Shown piece by piece: positions 1 to 7,367 of a DNA stretch of 23,869 bases. The position numbers were made by a program, and so were the translations under genes. The notes beneath the pieces are model-generated. The model worked only from the letters and a program-made list of their open reading frames with translations. It had not been told where the DNA came from and made no database searches. Numbering within the stretch: the first letter of the stretch is position 1; each line of letters begins with the position of its first letter. Origin of the DNA: an uncultured Clostridia bacterium (GTDB taxonomy: Bacteria > Bacillota > Clostridia > TANB77 > CAG-508); NCBI GenBank assembly GCA_934133175.1, contig CAKPAX010000025.1, positions 1 to 23,869 of the forward strand, read 5' to 3'.

Positions 1-465
1 AAAGAAGAATTTGACTATATACTTATAGATTGTCCAGCAGGAATAGAACAAGGATTTAAAAATGCTATTGCAGGAGCTGATAGAGCAATAGTTGTAACAA
101 CAGCTGAAATATCTGCAATAAGAGATGCAGATAGAATAATTGGATTATTAGAATCTTCAGAAATAAAAAATCCAGAATTAGTCGTAAATAGAATAAGACC
201 TAATATGGTTAAAAGAGGCGAAATGATGGATGTTGATGATATAGTAGATTTATTATCAATAGATCTTATAGGTGTTGTACCTGATGATGAATATATTATT
301 ACACAAACAAATAAAGGAGAACCTGTTATCCAAAATAAAAGAGCTCCTTCTGGAAAAGCTTATCTAGAAATAGCAAAGAGAGTTTTAGGCGAAGATATTG
401 AAGTTACAATTCCAGGCAGAGAAAAAGGATTTTTTGCAAGATTAAAAAGACTATTTAGAAAATAA
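1..465 (+). CDS. minD: Septum site-determining ATPase MinD (C-terminal part)
   Basis: The reading frame is open from base 1, so the 5' end with the P-loop lies outside the window; 154 residues remain. The start of the fragment carries the switch II/Walker B motif DCPAGIE of MinD/ParA ATPases, followed by the MinD-typical stretch VVTTAEISAIRDADRIIGLL. The last residues, GFFARLKRLFRK, form the basic amphipathic helix that in known MinD proteins inserts into the membrane when ATP is bound. MinD recruits MinC to block FtsZ assembly away from mid-cell and is released from the membrane by MinE. The next gene, 22 bases downstream, is minE, so the two form one operon; minC would be expected upstream but is not visible. 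Confidence 0.95.
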   Translation, partial: KEEFDYILIDCPAGIEQGFKNAIAGADRAIVVTTAEISAIRDADRIIGLLESSEIKNPELVVNRIRPNMVKRGEMMDVDDIVDLLSIDLIGVVPDDEYIITQTNKGEPVIQNKRAPSGKAYLEIAKRVLGEDIEVTIPGREKGFFARLKRLFRK

Positions 466-487
466 ACAATTGAAGGAGTAGGAATTA

Positions 488-1012
488 ATGTTTGATAATA
501 TATTAAATTTTTTGAAAAAGATGATAAAAAAAGAAGAAAAAATATCAAATTCTAAGGATACGGCAAAAGAAAGATTACATTTAGTTTTATTACAAGATAG
601 AGCAAATGTTTCAGCTGACTTTTTAGAAATGATGAAGCAAGAAATTATAGAAGTTATAAAAAAATATATAGAAATAGATGAAAGTGCAATAGATGTAAGA
701 CTTACGAATAAAGAAAATTCAGATGGTACTAATGGAGCACCAGCATTATATGCAAATATTCCTATTGTAAATATAAAAGATGAAACAAGAAAGATGGCTA
801 ACAAAGAACCAGAAAAAATAGATGTAGTTGAAAAAAAAGAAGAAGTAAAAGATAAAGAAGTAGTAGAAAAATCAGAAGAAAAAAAGGAAGTAAAAGAAGA
901 TAAGGATGTAGATAATAAAAAAGAAGCCAAAAATGAAGAAAACAATGAAGGTAAAGATGAATCACAAGAAAAGGTTGAAGAAGAAAATAAAAGTGATACT
1001 GTAAACAAATAG
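488..1012 (+). CDS. minE: Cell division topological specificity factor MinE with long charged C-terminal tail
   Basis: Residues 1-97 look like a complete MinE: an N-terminal amphipathic membrane-targeting segment (MFDNILNFLKKM), the MinD-contact stretch ERLHLVLLQDRANVS at about 29-43, and the dimerisation part ending in LYANIPIV. MinE stimulates MinD ATPase and so moves the division inhibitor. Family members are usually about 85-95 residues, whereas this one has 174: from about residue 104 to the end it is almost only Lys, Glu, Asp, Val and Asn and should be disordered or helical. An AAGGAG ribosome site lies 9 bases before the ATG. minD is 22 bases upstream and the SEDS gene 15 bases downstream. 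Family call is secure; the tail's function is unknown. Confidence 0.93.
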   Translation: MFDNILNFLKKMIKKEEKISNSKDTAKERLHLVLLQDRANVSADFLEMMKQEIIEVIKKYIEIDESAIDVRLTNKENSDGTNGAPALYANIPIVNIKDETRKMANKEPEKIDVVEKKEEVKDKEVVEKSEEKKEVKEDKDVDNKKEAKNEENNEGKDESQEKVEEENKSDTVNK

Positions 1013-1027
1013 AAAAAGAGTGATTTA

Positions 1028-2134
1028 ATGAGAAGAAAAATGTTAAAAAATGTTGAGTGGTGGATTTTAGTATGTGCAATTATTTTATCTATTATAGGAT
1101 GTGTAGCTTTATTTTCTGCAACTCAAGAATCAAATTATAGTGAATTTAAAAAACAAATAATATGGTTAGCTGTAAGTATTTTTATTATGTTTATAGTTAC
1201 ATTTATAAATTATGAAGTATTGGTGAAAATATCACCAATATTTTATGGTATATTTATTATTTTGCTTATAGTAGTATTATTTACAGAACCTATAAATGGA
1301 GCGAGAAGTTGGATTGGATTCGATAATTTTTCATTTCAACCAGGAGAACTTTCTAAGATATTTGTAGTTATGTGTTTGGCATATATAATTTCTAAATTCC
1401 AAGAACGAGGAACAAATGAAATAAATAAGCCATTAAAATTATTAGCAAGCATAGCAATAGTAGCAATACCAGTACTTTTAATAATATTAGAACCAGACTA
1501 TGGAACAGCAATGGCGTTTATTTTTGCATTAATATGTATATTATTTGTAGCAGGATTAGATAAAAGATATATAATTGCCACAGCAGTAATAGTAGCAATT
1601 AGTTTACCATTATTATATTTATTTGTTCTTCCAGATCATGCTAAGACAAGAATAGATGTATTTTTACATCCAGAAGCAGATGCTAGAGGAGCGGGGTATA
1701 ATATAATTCAATCTAAATTGGCAATAGGGGCTGGACAACTTACTGGTATGGGATTATTAAAAGGAAATCAAACTCAACTTGGATTTTTGTATCCTAAAAC
1801 TACAGATTTTATATATGCGGTTATAGGAGAAGAAATGGGATTTATAGTTGCTGCTAGTGTAATAATATTATATGTTGTAATAATAACGAAAGCTATTTAT
1901 GTTGCTAAAACAGCTAAAGATAATATTGGATCATATATTGCAACTGGAATTGCAGGAATATTTATATTTCACATGCTAGAAAATATAGGAATGACGATGG
2001 GCTTGTTACCAATAACAGGGGTGCCATTATTGTTTATTAGTTATGGTGGTAGTTCATTAATAACAAGTTTTATTTGTGTAGGATTATTATTAAATATAAG
2101 TGGACAAAGACAAAAAACAATTTTTGTAAAATAA
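1028..2134 (+). CDS. rodA: SEDS-family peptidoglycan polymerase, RodA/FtsW type
   Basis: This 368-residue protein is a multi-pass membrane protein (about ten hydrophobic segments, the first at residues 9-28) of the FtsW/RodA/SpoVE family, which polymerises lipid II into glycan strands together with a class B penicillin-binding protein. Diagnostic parts are ARSWIGFDNFSFQPGELSKI near residues 95-115, the large loop with YNIIQSKLAIGAGQLTGMGL, and PKTTDFIYAVIGEEMGF, in which Asp260 aligns with the conserved catalytic Asp of RodA. The C-terminus has the typical GVPLLFISYGGSS. Its place directly after minD-minE favours RodA (elongation), as in other Bacillota, over FtsW or SpoVE, but sequence alone does not exclude these. 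The ribosome site (GAGTGA) is weak, so translation may be coupled to minE. Confidence 0.85.
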   Translation: MRRKMLKNVEWWILVCAIILSIIGCVALFSATQESNYSEFKKQIIWLAVSIFIMFIVTFINYEVLVKISPIFYGIFIILLIVVLFTEPINGARSWIGFDNFSFQPGELSKIFVVMCLAYIISKFQERGTNEINKPLKLLASIAIVAIPVLLIILEPDYGTAMAFIFALICILFVAGLDKRYIIATAVIVAISLPLLYLFVLPDHAKTRIDVFLHPEADARGAGYNIIQSKLAIGAGQLTGMGLLKGNQTQLGFLYPKTTDFIYAVIGEEMGFIVAASVIILYVVIITKAIYVAKTAKDNIGSYIATGIAGIFIFHMLENIGMTMGLLPITGVPLLFISYGGSSLITSFICVGLLLNISGQRQKTIFVK

Positions 2135-2154
2135 TATAATTTGAGTAGGTAAGT

Positions 2155-3129
2155 ATGTATTTAAAAAAATTAAAAATAGGAAATGTAGAATTAGAAAATA
2201 ATATTATTTTAGCTCCAATGGCAGGTGTAACAGACCTGCCTTTTAGAGTTATATGCAAAAAATTTGGACCTGCTTTAGTATGTACAGAAATGGTAAGTAG
2301 TAAGGCAATATATCATAACGATTCTAATACGAAAAGACTTATGAAAATAGAAAAAAAGGAAAGACCTGTTTCTGTGCAAATTTTTGGTAGTGACGAAGAA
2401 TCTATAGAAATAGCAACAAAATATGTTAATGAGATAGCAGATATTATTGATATTAACATGGGATGTCCTGCTCCTAAAGTTGTAAAAAATGGAGATGGAA
2501 GCAAATTATTGTTAGATTTGGAAAAGGCAGAAAAAATAATACAAACAGTTATTAAAAATGCTAAAGTTCCAGTTACTTTAAAATTTAGAAAAGGATGGGA
2601 CAATGAACATATAGTGGCTTGCAAATTAGCCGAAATAGCAGAAAAAAATGGTGTTTCTGCAATAACAATTCATGGTAGAACAAGAAATGAGTTTTATTCT
2701 GGAAAAGCGGATTGGGAAATAATTAAAAAAGTAAAAGAATGTGTAAGTATACCAGTAATTGCAAATGGTGATATAGTAGATGAAGAATCAGCTTTAAATG
2801 TTTTTAAAGTAACAAATGCTGATGGAATTATGATAGGAAGAGCAGCTGTTGGAAATCCATGGATATTTAAAAATATAATTCATTTTCTAGAAACAGGTGA
2901 AAAACTAAATAGTGTTAGTCCAAAAGAAAAACTAGATATTATAAAAGAACATTTAAACTTGGAAATTATAGAAAAAGGTGAGTCAGTTGCTATTAGAGAA
3001 ATGAGAAAACATATTTCTGCATATACAAAAAATTTGAAAGATTCCAGTAAATTTAGAGTAGAAATGAATAAAATTGAGGATAAACAAAAACTAATTAATC
3101 TATTAGAAGATTATTTTATGAATATTTAA
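2155..3129 (+). CDS. dusB: tRNA-dihydrouridine synthase, DusB type
   Basis: FMN-dependent enzyme that reduces specific uridines in the tRNA D-loop. The 324-residue length is usual. Visible family parts in order: APMAGVTDLPFR near residue 20 (flavin site at the start of the TIM barrel), DINMGCPAPKVVKNGDGSKL near 100 with the Cys that acts as general acid, KFRKGWD near 143, ITIHGRTRNEFYSGKADW near 172, IPVIANGDI near 200, and DGIMIGRAAVGNPWIF near 224. The start ATG is 20 bases after the SEDS gene, with only a weak ribosome site (TAGGT), so it is probably the last gene of the min operon. A strong terminator follows directly. DusB rather than another Dus subfamily is an inference from overall resemblance. 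Confidence 0.9.
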   Translation: MYLKKLKIGNVELENNIILAPMAGVTDLPFRVICKKFGPALVCTEMVSSKAIYHNDSNTKRLMKIEKKERPVSVQIFGSDEESIEIATKYVNEIADIIDINMGCPAPKVVKNGDGSKLLLDLEKAEKIIQTVIKNAKVPVTLKFRKGWDNEHIVACKLAEIAEKNGVSAITIHGRTRNEFYSGKADWEIIKKVKECVSIPVIANGDIVDEESALNVFKVTNADGIMIGRAAVGNPWIFKNIIHFLETGEKLNSVSPKEKLDIIKEHLNLEIIEKGESVAIREMRKHISAYTKNLKDSSKFRVEMNKIEDKQKLINLLEDYFMNI

Positions 3130-3142
3130 ATAATTACTGAAT

Positions 3143-3180
3143 AAAAATGTTTAAAGGAGTATACCTTTAAACATTTTTTT
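3143..3180 (+). terminator. Rho-independent terminator after dusB
   Basis: A perfect 12-bp stem (AATGTTTAAAGG at 3146-3157 with CCTTTAAACATT at 3164-3175) and a 6-base loop are followed by seven T residues; flanking A and T runs extend the stem. It ends only two bases before the ribosome binding site of the next gene. Confidence 0.9.
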
Positions 3181-3195
3181 GTAGGAGGAATTATT

Positions 3196-3852
3196 TTGAA
3201 TAAGAAAAAACTTTTTTTATTTATTTTTATAATTATTTTAATAATATTAGGTGGATTTATAATTTTTAATAAAAAAATGGCTAAAGTTTTTAAAATTGGA
3301 AATAATATGAGTAGTCAAGAAATTGTAGAGTACATTTTAAATATTAGTTCATATGAAGCAACTGTATCAGTAGAAGTTACAAGTAATAAAAATTCAAATA
3401 AATATGTTATAAATCAAAAATTTGCTAGTAAAGATTTTAACTGCCAAGAAGTATTAGAACCAAGTAATATAAGTGGTGTTAAAATTATACATGATGGCGG
3501 AAATCTTAGATTAGAAAACACTCAACTTGATTTATCAACATTGTTTGAAAATTATAATTATATTTCTAATAATTGTTTGGATTTAAATTCCTTTATAGAA
3601 GATTATAAAAGTTGTAATACGTCAGAATTTTTAGAAGAAGAAAATCAAATAGTAATGAAAACACAAAGTTCTGAAAGAATATATAAAACATTATATATAG
3701 ATAAGAAAACACATAAACCGACGAAATTAGAAATAAAAGACAATAACCAAAAATCTGTTATTTACATATTATATAATGAGGTAAAGGTAAATAGTACAAA
3801 TAAAGAAGATGTATTAGCTTTTAAATTGTATGATTTTGTAAGTAGTATATAA
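3196..3852 (+). CDS. Membrane-anchored LolA/GerS-like protein
   Basis: The start codon is TTG at 3196, chosen because a strong AGGAGG (3183-3188) lies 7 bases upstream. The 218-residue product has a short Lys-rich N-terminus (MNKKK), one hydrophobic segment at residues 5-24 that should anchor it in the membrane, and a mostly beta-rich extracytoplasmic part with alternating hydrophobic residues (TVSVEVTSN, KYVINQKFASKDF, NQIVMKTQSS, KTLYIDKKTHKPTKLEIKD). The motif YIDKKTHKPTKLEI resembles the 'D-x-x-T-x-x-P' strand of LolA-fold lipoproteins; clostridial germination protein GerS has this fold and is often near alr and ndoA. Here ndoA follows, supporting a GerS-like family member. There is no lipobox Cys. 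Fold assignment is from memory of the family and moderate; function is not shown. Confidence 0.55.
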   Translation: MNKKKLFLFIFIIILIILGGFIIFNKKMAKVFKIGNNMSSQEIVEYILNISSYEATVSVEVTSNKNSNKYVINQKFASKDFNCQEVLEPSNISGVKIIHDGGNLRLENTQLDLSTLFENYNYISNNCLDLNSFIEDYKSCNTSEFLEEENQIVMKTQSSERIYKTLYIDKKTHKPTKLEIKDNNQKSVIYILYNEVKVNSTNKEDVLAFKLYDFVSSI

Positions 3853-3940
3853 AGATTAACTATTTTCTTTACTTTAAACTAGTATTTAAAATTTACAAAT
3901 ATATAGACTTATAAAAATACCAATATTAGGAGTGAAGAAA

Positions 3941-4291
3941 ATGAAAATTAAAAGAGGCGATATGTTTTATGCAGATTTAAGCCCGGTTATAGGATCAGAG
4001 CAAGGTGGGATAAGGCCTGTTTTAATAATACAAAATGATTTAGGAAATAAATATAGTCCTACTGTTATTGCTGCTGCTATTACGTCACAAACAAACAAAA
4101 CAAAATTACCAACGCATATAGAATTAGGAGAAAACACAAGTGGATTAAAAAGTAATTCGGTCATTTTAACTGAACAAATAAGAACAATAGATAAAACAAG
4201 ATTAAAAGAAAAAATAGGGCATATAGATGATGCTAAGATTATAACTCAAGTTAATAATGCTTTGGGTGTAAGCTTTGGATTAGATGAATAA
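3941..4291 (+). CDS. ndoA: Type II toxin endoribonuclease NdoA/MazF family
   Basis: This 116-residue protein matches the sequence-specific mRNA endonuclease EndoA/MazF of Gram-positive bacteria in length and motifs: KRGDMFYADLSPVIGSEQGG at the N-terminus, then IRPVLIIQND with Arg25, AAITSQT with Thr48, and ILTEQIRTIDK. Arg25 and Thr48 are the known catalytic residues of the Bacillus enzyme, so it looks active. A GTG at 3932 is also in frame but overlaps the AGGAG ribosome site (3928-3932); the ATG at 3941 has correct spacing and gives the usual length. No MazE/EndoAI-like antitoxin gene lies upstream, where only 88 bases separate it from the GerS-like gene. It is followed by a bidirectional terminator. 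Confidence 0.93.
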   Translation: MKIKRGDMFYADLSPVIGSEQGGIRPVLIIQNDLGNKYSPTVIAAAITSQTNKTKLPTHIELGENTSGLKSNSVILTEQIRTIDKTRLKEKIGHIDDAKIITQVNNALGVSFGLDE

Positions 4292-4293
4292 AT

Positions 4294-4331
4294 AAAAAAC
4301 TTAAAGTTTAAACTAAACTTTAAGTTTTTTT
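4294..4331. terminator. Bidirectional terminator between ndoA and the HD-GYP gene
   Basis: Perfect 12-bp core stem ACTTAAAGTTTA (4299-4310) with TAAACTTTAAGT (4314-4325), three-base loop, extended by an A run on the left and a T run on the right. It can stop transcripts from both sides. The right arm encodes the last residues and stop codon of the minus-strand HD-GYP gene. Confidence 0.88.
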
Positions 4332-5221
4332 ATTATTTTAATTTCATTATATAAATTGTCTATTCCAGCTTTTCTTCTGCTATAAGCATCTTTGTATTCT
4401 TGATAGATTTCGGAATAGTTTTCTAAAGTCTCATTTGAACGTAGTAGCAATTTTATTCCTTCTAAATAATAGTTTTTCTTCTTATCATTTTTTGATTTAT
4501 CCATTTTTTCTTTATAAATTTCGATTTGATTAAATCTAGATAATTCATTTTTTAAAGAATTAACATAGTTTTGAGTGCAACTTATTTCAAAACTAATGTC
4601 ATCTAGTACAACTTTTATTAATGCTCTTACTATTTTAGGATCAACTTGTCCACATTTAGAATTGTTTTTTGGAATTGTTTGATCAATTATTATTTTTAAT
4701 GTGTCTGTTATTCCTATATGTGATTTATATTGCCTTTTGCTTACAATAGCGTCATATTCATCAGCAACTTTAATTATTTGAATTTCATATGGAATATCTT
4801 TTTTTGTTAGTCCTTGAGGATATCCTGACCCATCTAGAGATTCATGATGATATAAAGGACCAGGTGCATATGGGCGTAATTTTAAATCTTTCATACACAT
4901 TTTATAACCAATTGTTGTATGTGTTTTCATTATTTCATATTCTTCGTCAGTTAAAGGACCGTTTTTTTGTAGTATTTTTGGAGGTATAAATTGTTTACCT
5001 ATATCATGTAAATAAGCACATACAGTACAATACTCTGTGGTTTTTTGACTGCAGTGTAAGTATTCACAAAGTCTACAAGTTATGCTTGCAACATTTTCAC
5101 AATGTTTTCTTGTAAATACATCTAATTGATCTAACATATTTAACTGATAACGCATTGATTCGTTTAAATTATATGATTTTAAATTTGTTCTATTATAAAA
5201 ATCAAAAGATTGTTCATTCAT
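4313..5221 (-). CDS. HD-GYP phosphodiesterase with clustered cysteines
   Basis: Stand-alone HD-GYP protein (302 residues), predicted to hydrolyse cyclic di-GMP or a related dinucleotide in the cytoplasm. The metal-site residues of the family are present: His40 (TRKHCENV), His72-Asp73 (LHDIGK), His101 (KTHTTIG), His125-His126-Glu127, the GYP loop (DGSGYPQGL, 130-138), and Asp154 (KVADEYDAI). There is no receiver domain; residues 1-30 are short and a charged helical C-terminal part of about 90 residues follows the domain. Six Cys occur in residues 41-68, including CRLC (49-52) and CTVC (65-68), where usual relatives have Leu, Ala or Val. A GTG at 5230 is in frame, but it sits within the AAGGTG ribosome site; ATG at 5221 is the likely start. 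Confidence 0.85.
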   Translation of the reverse strand: MNEQSFDFYNRTNLKSYNLNESMRYQLNMLDQLDVFTRKHCENVASITCRLCEYLHCSQKTTEYCTVCAYLHDIGKQFIPPKILQKNGPLTDEEYEIMKTHTTIGYKMCMKDLKLRPYAPGPLYHHESLDGSGYPQGLTKKDIPYEIQIIKVADEYDAIVSKRQYKSHIGITDTLKIIIDQTIPKNNSKCGQVDPKIVRALIKVVLDDISFEISCTQNYVNSLKNELSRFNQIEIYKEKMDKSKNDKKKNYYLEGIKLLLRSNETLENYSEIYQEYKDAYSRRKAGIDNLYNEIKIIKKLKV

Positions 5222-5239
5222 AAATATCACCTTGTATAA

Positions 5240-5268
5240 AATATATCATTAATAAATAAAAAGTGCAA
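5240..5268 (-). promoter_or_regulatory. Promoter of the HD-GYP gene
   Basis: On the minus strand TTGCAC (5268-5263), 17 bases, then TATATT (5245-5240) with an extended -10 TG. It lies 19 bases upstream of the chosen ATG and ends just before the palindromic element. Confidence 0.6.
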
Positions 5269-5282
5269 TATCAATATATTAT

Positions 5283-5416
5283 AAAATCTATATAGTTATT
5301 TTTTTATGCCTTGTTGTCGCAGCCCTCGGAATCCTTCGGGAAGGCTGCTCCATTCGCCCTACGCTTCGCTCCGGTTGTTCGCTACGCGGCCTTTAAAAAA
5401 TAACTATATAGATTTT
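5283..5416. repeat. MITE-like palindromic element with GC-rich core
   Basis: Two perfect 22-bp inverted repeats (5283-5304 and 5395-5416; AAAATCTATATAGTTATTTT plus two T on the left) enclose about 90 bases. Of the 83 bases at 5309-5391, 53 are G or C (64%) by direct count, in a region where flanking DNA is far more AT-rich. Within the core GCAGCC (5319-5324) pairs with GGCTGC (5343-5348) around a small TCC-TTCG-GGA hairpin (5332-5341), and TTCGCCCTACGC (5353-5364) is nearly repeated as TTCGCTACGC (5378-5387). A further 7-bp inverted match (TCAATAT 5271-5277, ATATTGA 5422-5428) lies outside. No ORF or clear target duplication was seen. It could be a non-autonomous mobile element, a REP-like repeat, or a structured RNA gene. 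Confidence 0.7.
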
Positions 5417-5490
5417 TGGTAATATTGAAATTTTTTAGTAGTTTTTAATGTAAATGTTTTTGTAGAGCTTTGCATAACTTATAGTTCCTA

Positions 5491-5519
5491 TTGACTTTAA
5501 ACAAAAATGTGAGTATAAT
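5491..5519 (+). promoter_or_regulatory. Promoter of aspS
   Basis: TTGACT (5491-5496), 17-base spacer, TATAAT (5514-5519): a near-consensus vegetative promoter 39 bases before the aspS ATG. No T-box-like leader fits in this short distance. Confidence 0.85.
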
Positions 5520-5558
5520 TTTATAATAGCAAATATAGTAAGAGAGAGGGAAAAGTAA

Positions 5559-7298
5559 ATGTATAGAACACATAATTTAGGAGAGTTAAATATAACAAAT
5601 GTTGGTGAAAAAGTTGAACTTTCAGGATGGGTTCAAAAAATAAGAAATTTAGGTGGAATGGTTTTTATAGATTTAAGAGATGAATTTGGAATTACACAAA
5701 TAGTTATTAATGATGAAAAATTACAAGAAGAGGTAAAATCTATATATACAGAAAGTTGTATCCACATAGTTGGAAAAGTTGTGGAAAGAGCAAGCAAAAA
5801 TTCTAAAATTAGTACAGGAGAAATAGAAGTTGTTGCAGATAGTATAGAAGTTTTAGGAAAATGTAAAAATGTATTACCATTTGAAATTAATACTGATCAA
5901 GAAGTTAGAGAAGACTTAAGATTAGAATATAGGTTTTTAGATTTAAGAAATCAAAAACTACATAATAATATTTTATTGCGTTCAAAAATTCTAAAAACTT
6001 TAAGGGATAAAATGGATGAATTAAATTTTACAGAAATTCAAACGCCTATATTAGCTAATTCTTCTCCAGAGGGAGCACGTGACTTTTTAGTGCCAAGTAG
6101 ATTACATCCAGGTGAATTTTATGCATTGCCTCAAGCACCTCAACAATTTAAACAATTATTGATGGTATCAGGATTTAATAAATATTATCAAATAGCACCA
6201 TGTTTTAGAGATGAAGATCCAAGAGCAGATAGAGCGCCAGGAGAATTTTATCAATTAGATTTTGAAATGTCTTTTGCTACACAAGAAGATGTATTCAAAG
6301 TTATTGAAGAAGTTGTTCCATATACATTTAAAAAATTTACAAATTGGAAAGTTGATGAAGGACCATTTATAAGAATTCCTTATAGAGAATCTATGGAAAA
6401 ATATGGAACAGATAAGCCTGACTTAAGAAACCCATTAATAATTCAAGATGTAACAGAAGTATTTAAAAATTCTGACTTTAAAGCTTTTGAAAATAAAACA
6501 ATAAAAGCTATTGTTGTTTCAAATGGAGCAGAACAAGGAAGAAAATTCTTTGATAAAATGACTGACTTTGCTGTTAATGAACTTGGAGCAAAAGGACTTG
6601 CTTGGACAAAATTTGAACAAGATGGAAGTGTTGCAGGTGGTATTGCTAAATTTATTACAGATGATATAAAAGAAAGTTTGATAAGTAATTATAATGTTAA
6701 ATTAGGTGATAGCATCTTCTTTATTGCAGATGAGTTTAGTACTGCTCAAAAAATTGCAGGAGATGTAAGAATAGAGTTAGGTAACAGATTAGATTTATTA
6801 GAAAAAGATGTATATAGATTTTGCTTTATTGTTGATTTCCCAATGTATGAATTATCAGATGAGGGAACAATAGATTTTAGTCATAATCCATTTTCTATGC
6901 CTCAAGGAGGTTTAGAAGTATTAGAAAACAAAGATCCATTAGACATATTAGCATATCAATATGACTTAGTTTGTAATGGATATGAAATGGCATCAGGAGC
7001 TGTAAGAAACCATAATCCAGAAATAATGGTAAAAGCTTTTGAAATAGCAGGATATAGTGAAGAGGATGTAAAAAATAGATTTGGTGCTTTATATAATGCA
7101 TTCCAATATGGTACTCCTCCACATGCTGGTGCTGCACCTGGTGTTGATAGAATGGTAATGCTTATTGCTAATTCACAAAATATAAGAGAAATAATAGCCT
7201 TTCCAAAAAATAAAAAGGCTAGAGATTTACTTATGAGAGCACCATCTGTTGTAACTGAACAACAATTAAAAGATGTACATATAAAAATAGAAGAATAA
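5559..7298 (+). CDS. aspS: Aspartate--tRNA ligase
   Basis: Class II aminoacyl-tRNA synthetase (579 residues, usual bacterial size) that charges tRNA-Asp, and possibly tRNA-Asn if non-discriminating. Domains in order: N-terminal OB-fold anticodon-binding domain (about 1-105, LSGWVQKIRNLGGMVFIDLR), catalytic core with motif 1 near 150-165, the QAPQQFKQLLM aspartate-binding segment (192-202), motif 2 CFRDEDPRADR (215-225), the bacterial GAD insertion (about 290-400), and motif 3 with PGVDRMVML around 527-535. After motif 2 the text reads APGEFYQLDFEMSF instead of the QPEFTQID form of most Bacillota; from memory the PGEFYQLD form is typical of alphaproteobacterial enzymes. Ribosome site AGAGAGAGGG precedes the ATG. 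It appears to be a single-gene unit. Confidence 0.97.
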   Translation: MYRTHNLGELNITNVGEKVELSGWVQKIRNLGGMVFIDLRDEFGITQIVINDEKLQEEVKSIYTESCIHIVGKVVERASKNSKISTGEIEVVADSIEVLGKCKNVLPFEINTDQEVREDLRLEYRFLDLRNQKLHNNILLRSKILKTLRDKMDELNFTEIQTPILANSSPEGARDFLVPSRLHPGEFYALPQAPQQFKQLLMVSGFNKYYQIAPCFRDEDPRADRAPGEFYQLDFEMSFATQEDVFKVIEEVVPYTFKKFTNWKVDEGPFIRIPYRESMEKYGTDKPDLRNPLIIQDVTEVFKNSDFKAFENKTIKAIVVSNGAEQGRKFFDKMTDFAVNELGAKGLAWTKFEQDGSVAGGIAKFITDDIKESLISNYNVKLGDSIFFIADEFSTAQKIAGDVRIELGNRLDLLEKDVYRFCFIVDFPMYELSDEGTIDFSHNPFSMPQGGLEVLENKDPLDILAYQYDLVCNGYEMASGAVRNHNPEIMVKAFEIAGYSEEDVKNRFGALYNAFQYGTPPHAGAAPGVDRMVMLIANSQNIREIIAFPKNKKARDLLMRAPSVVTEQQLKDVHIKIEE

Positions 7299-7299
7299 T

Positions 7300-7328
7300 T
7301 GACATAATGCAAAAAAGAAGATATAATT
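7300..7328 (+). promoter_or_regulatory. Consensus promoter of the 110-residue orphan
   Basis: Exact TTGACA (7300-7305), 17-base spacer, exact TATAAT (7323-7328), starting one base after the aspS stop codon. It shows that the small downstream gene is transcribed on its own, probably strongly. Confidence 0.88.
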
Positions 7329-7367
7329 TACATACAAATTTGTTGAAAAGCATATGGAGGTGACATT

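Noticed and set aside
451..1008. 185-residue open frame on the minus strand opposite minE
   Set aside because: It is rich in Ser, Phe and Leu only because it is the complement of Lys/Glu codons; it has no ribosome site and minE is clearly the real gene.
5305..5394. GC-rich block as a possible tRNA or rRNA fragment
   Set aside because: No cloverleaf, no TTCRA-type T-arm or CCA end, and no resemblance to conserved rRNA segments could be found.
5520..5558. T-box or other riboswitch upstream of aspS
   Set aside because: Only about 40 bases separate promoter and start codon and no T-box core sequence is present.
6956..7312. 118-residue minus-strand open frame opposite the end of aspS
   Set aside because: Its sequence is a mirror of the conserved motif 3 region of AspRS; no ribosome site or family match.
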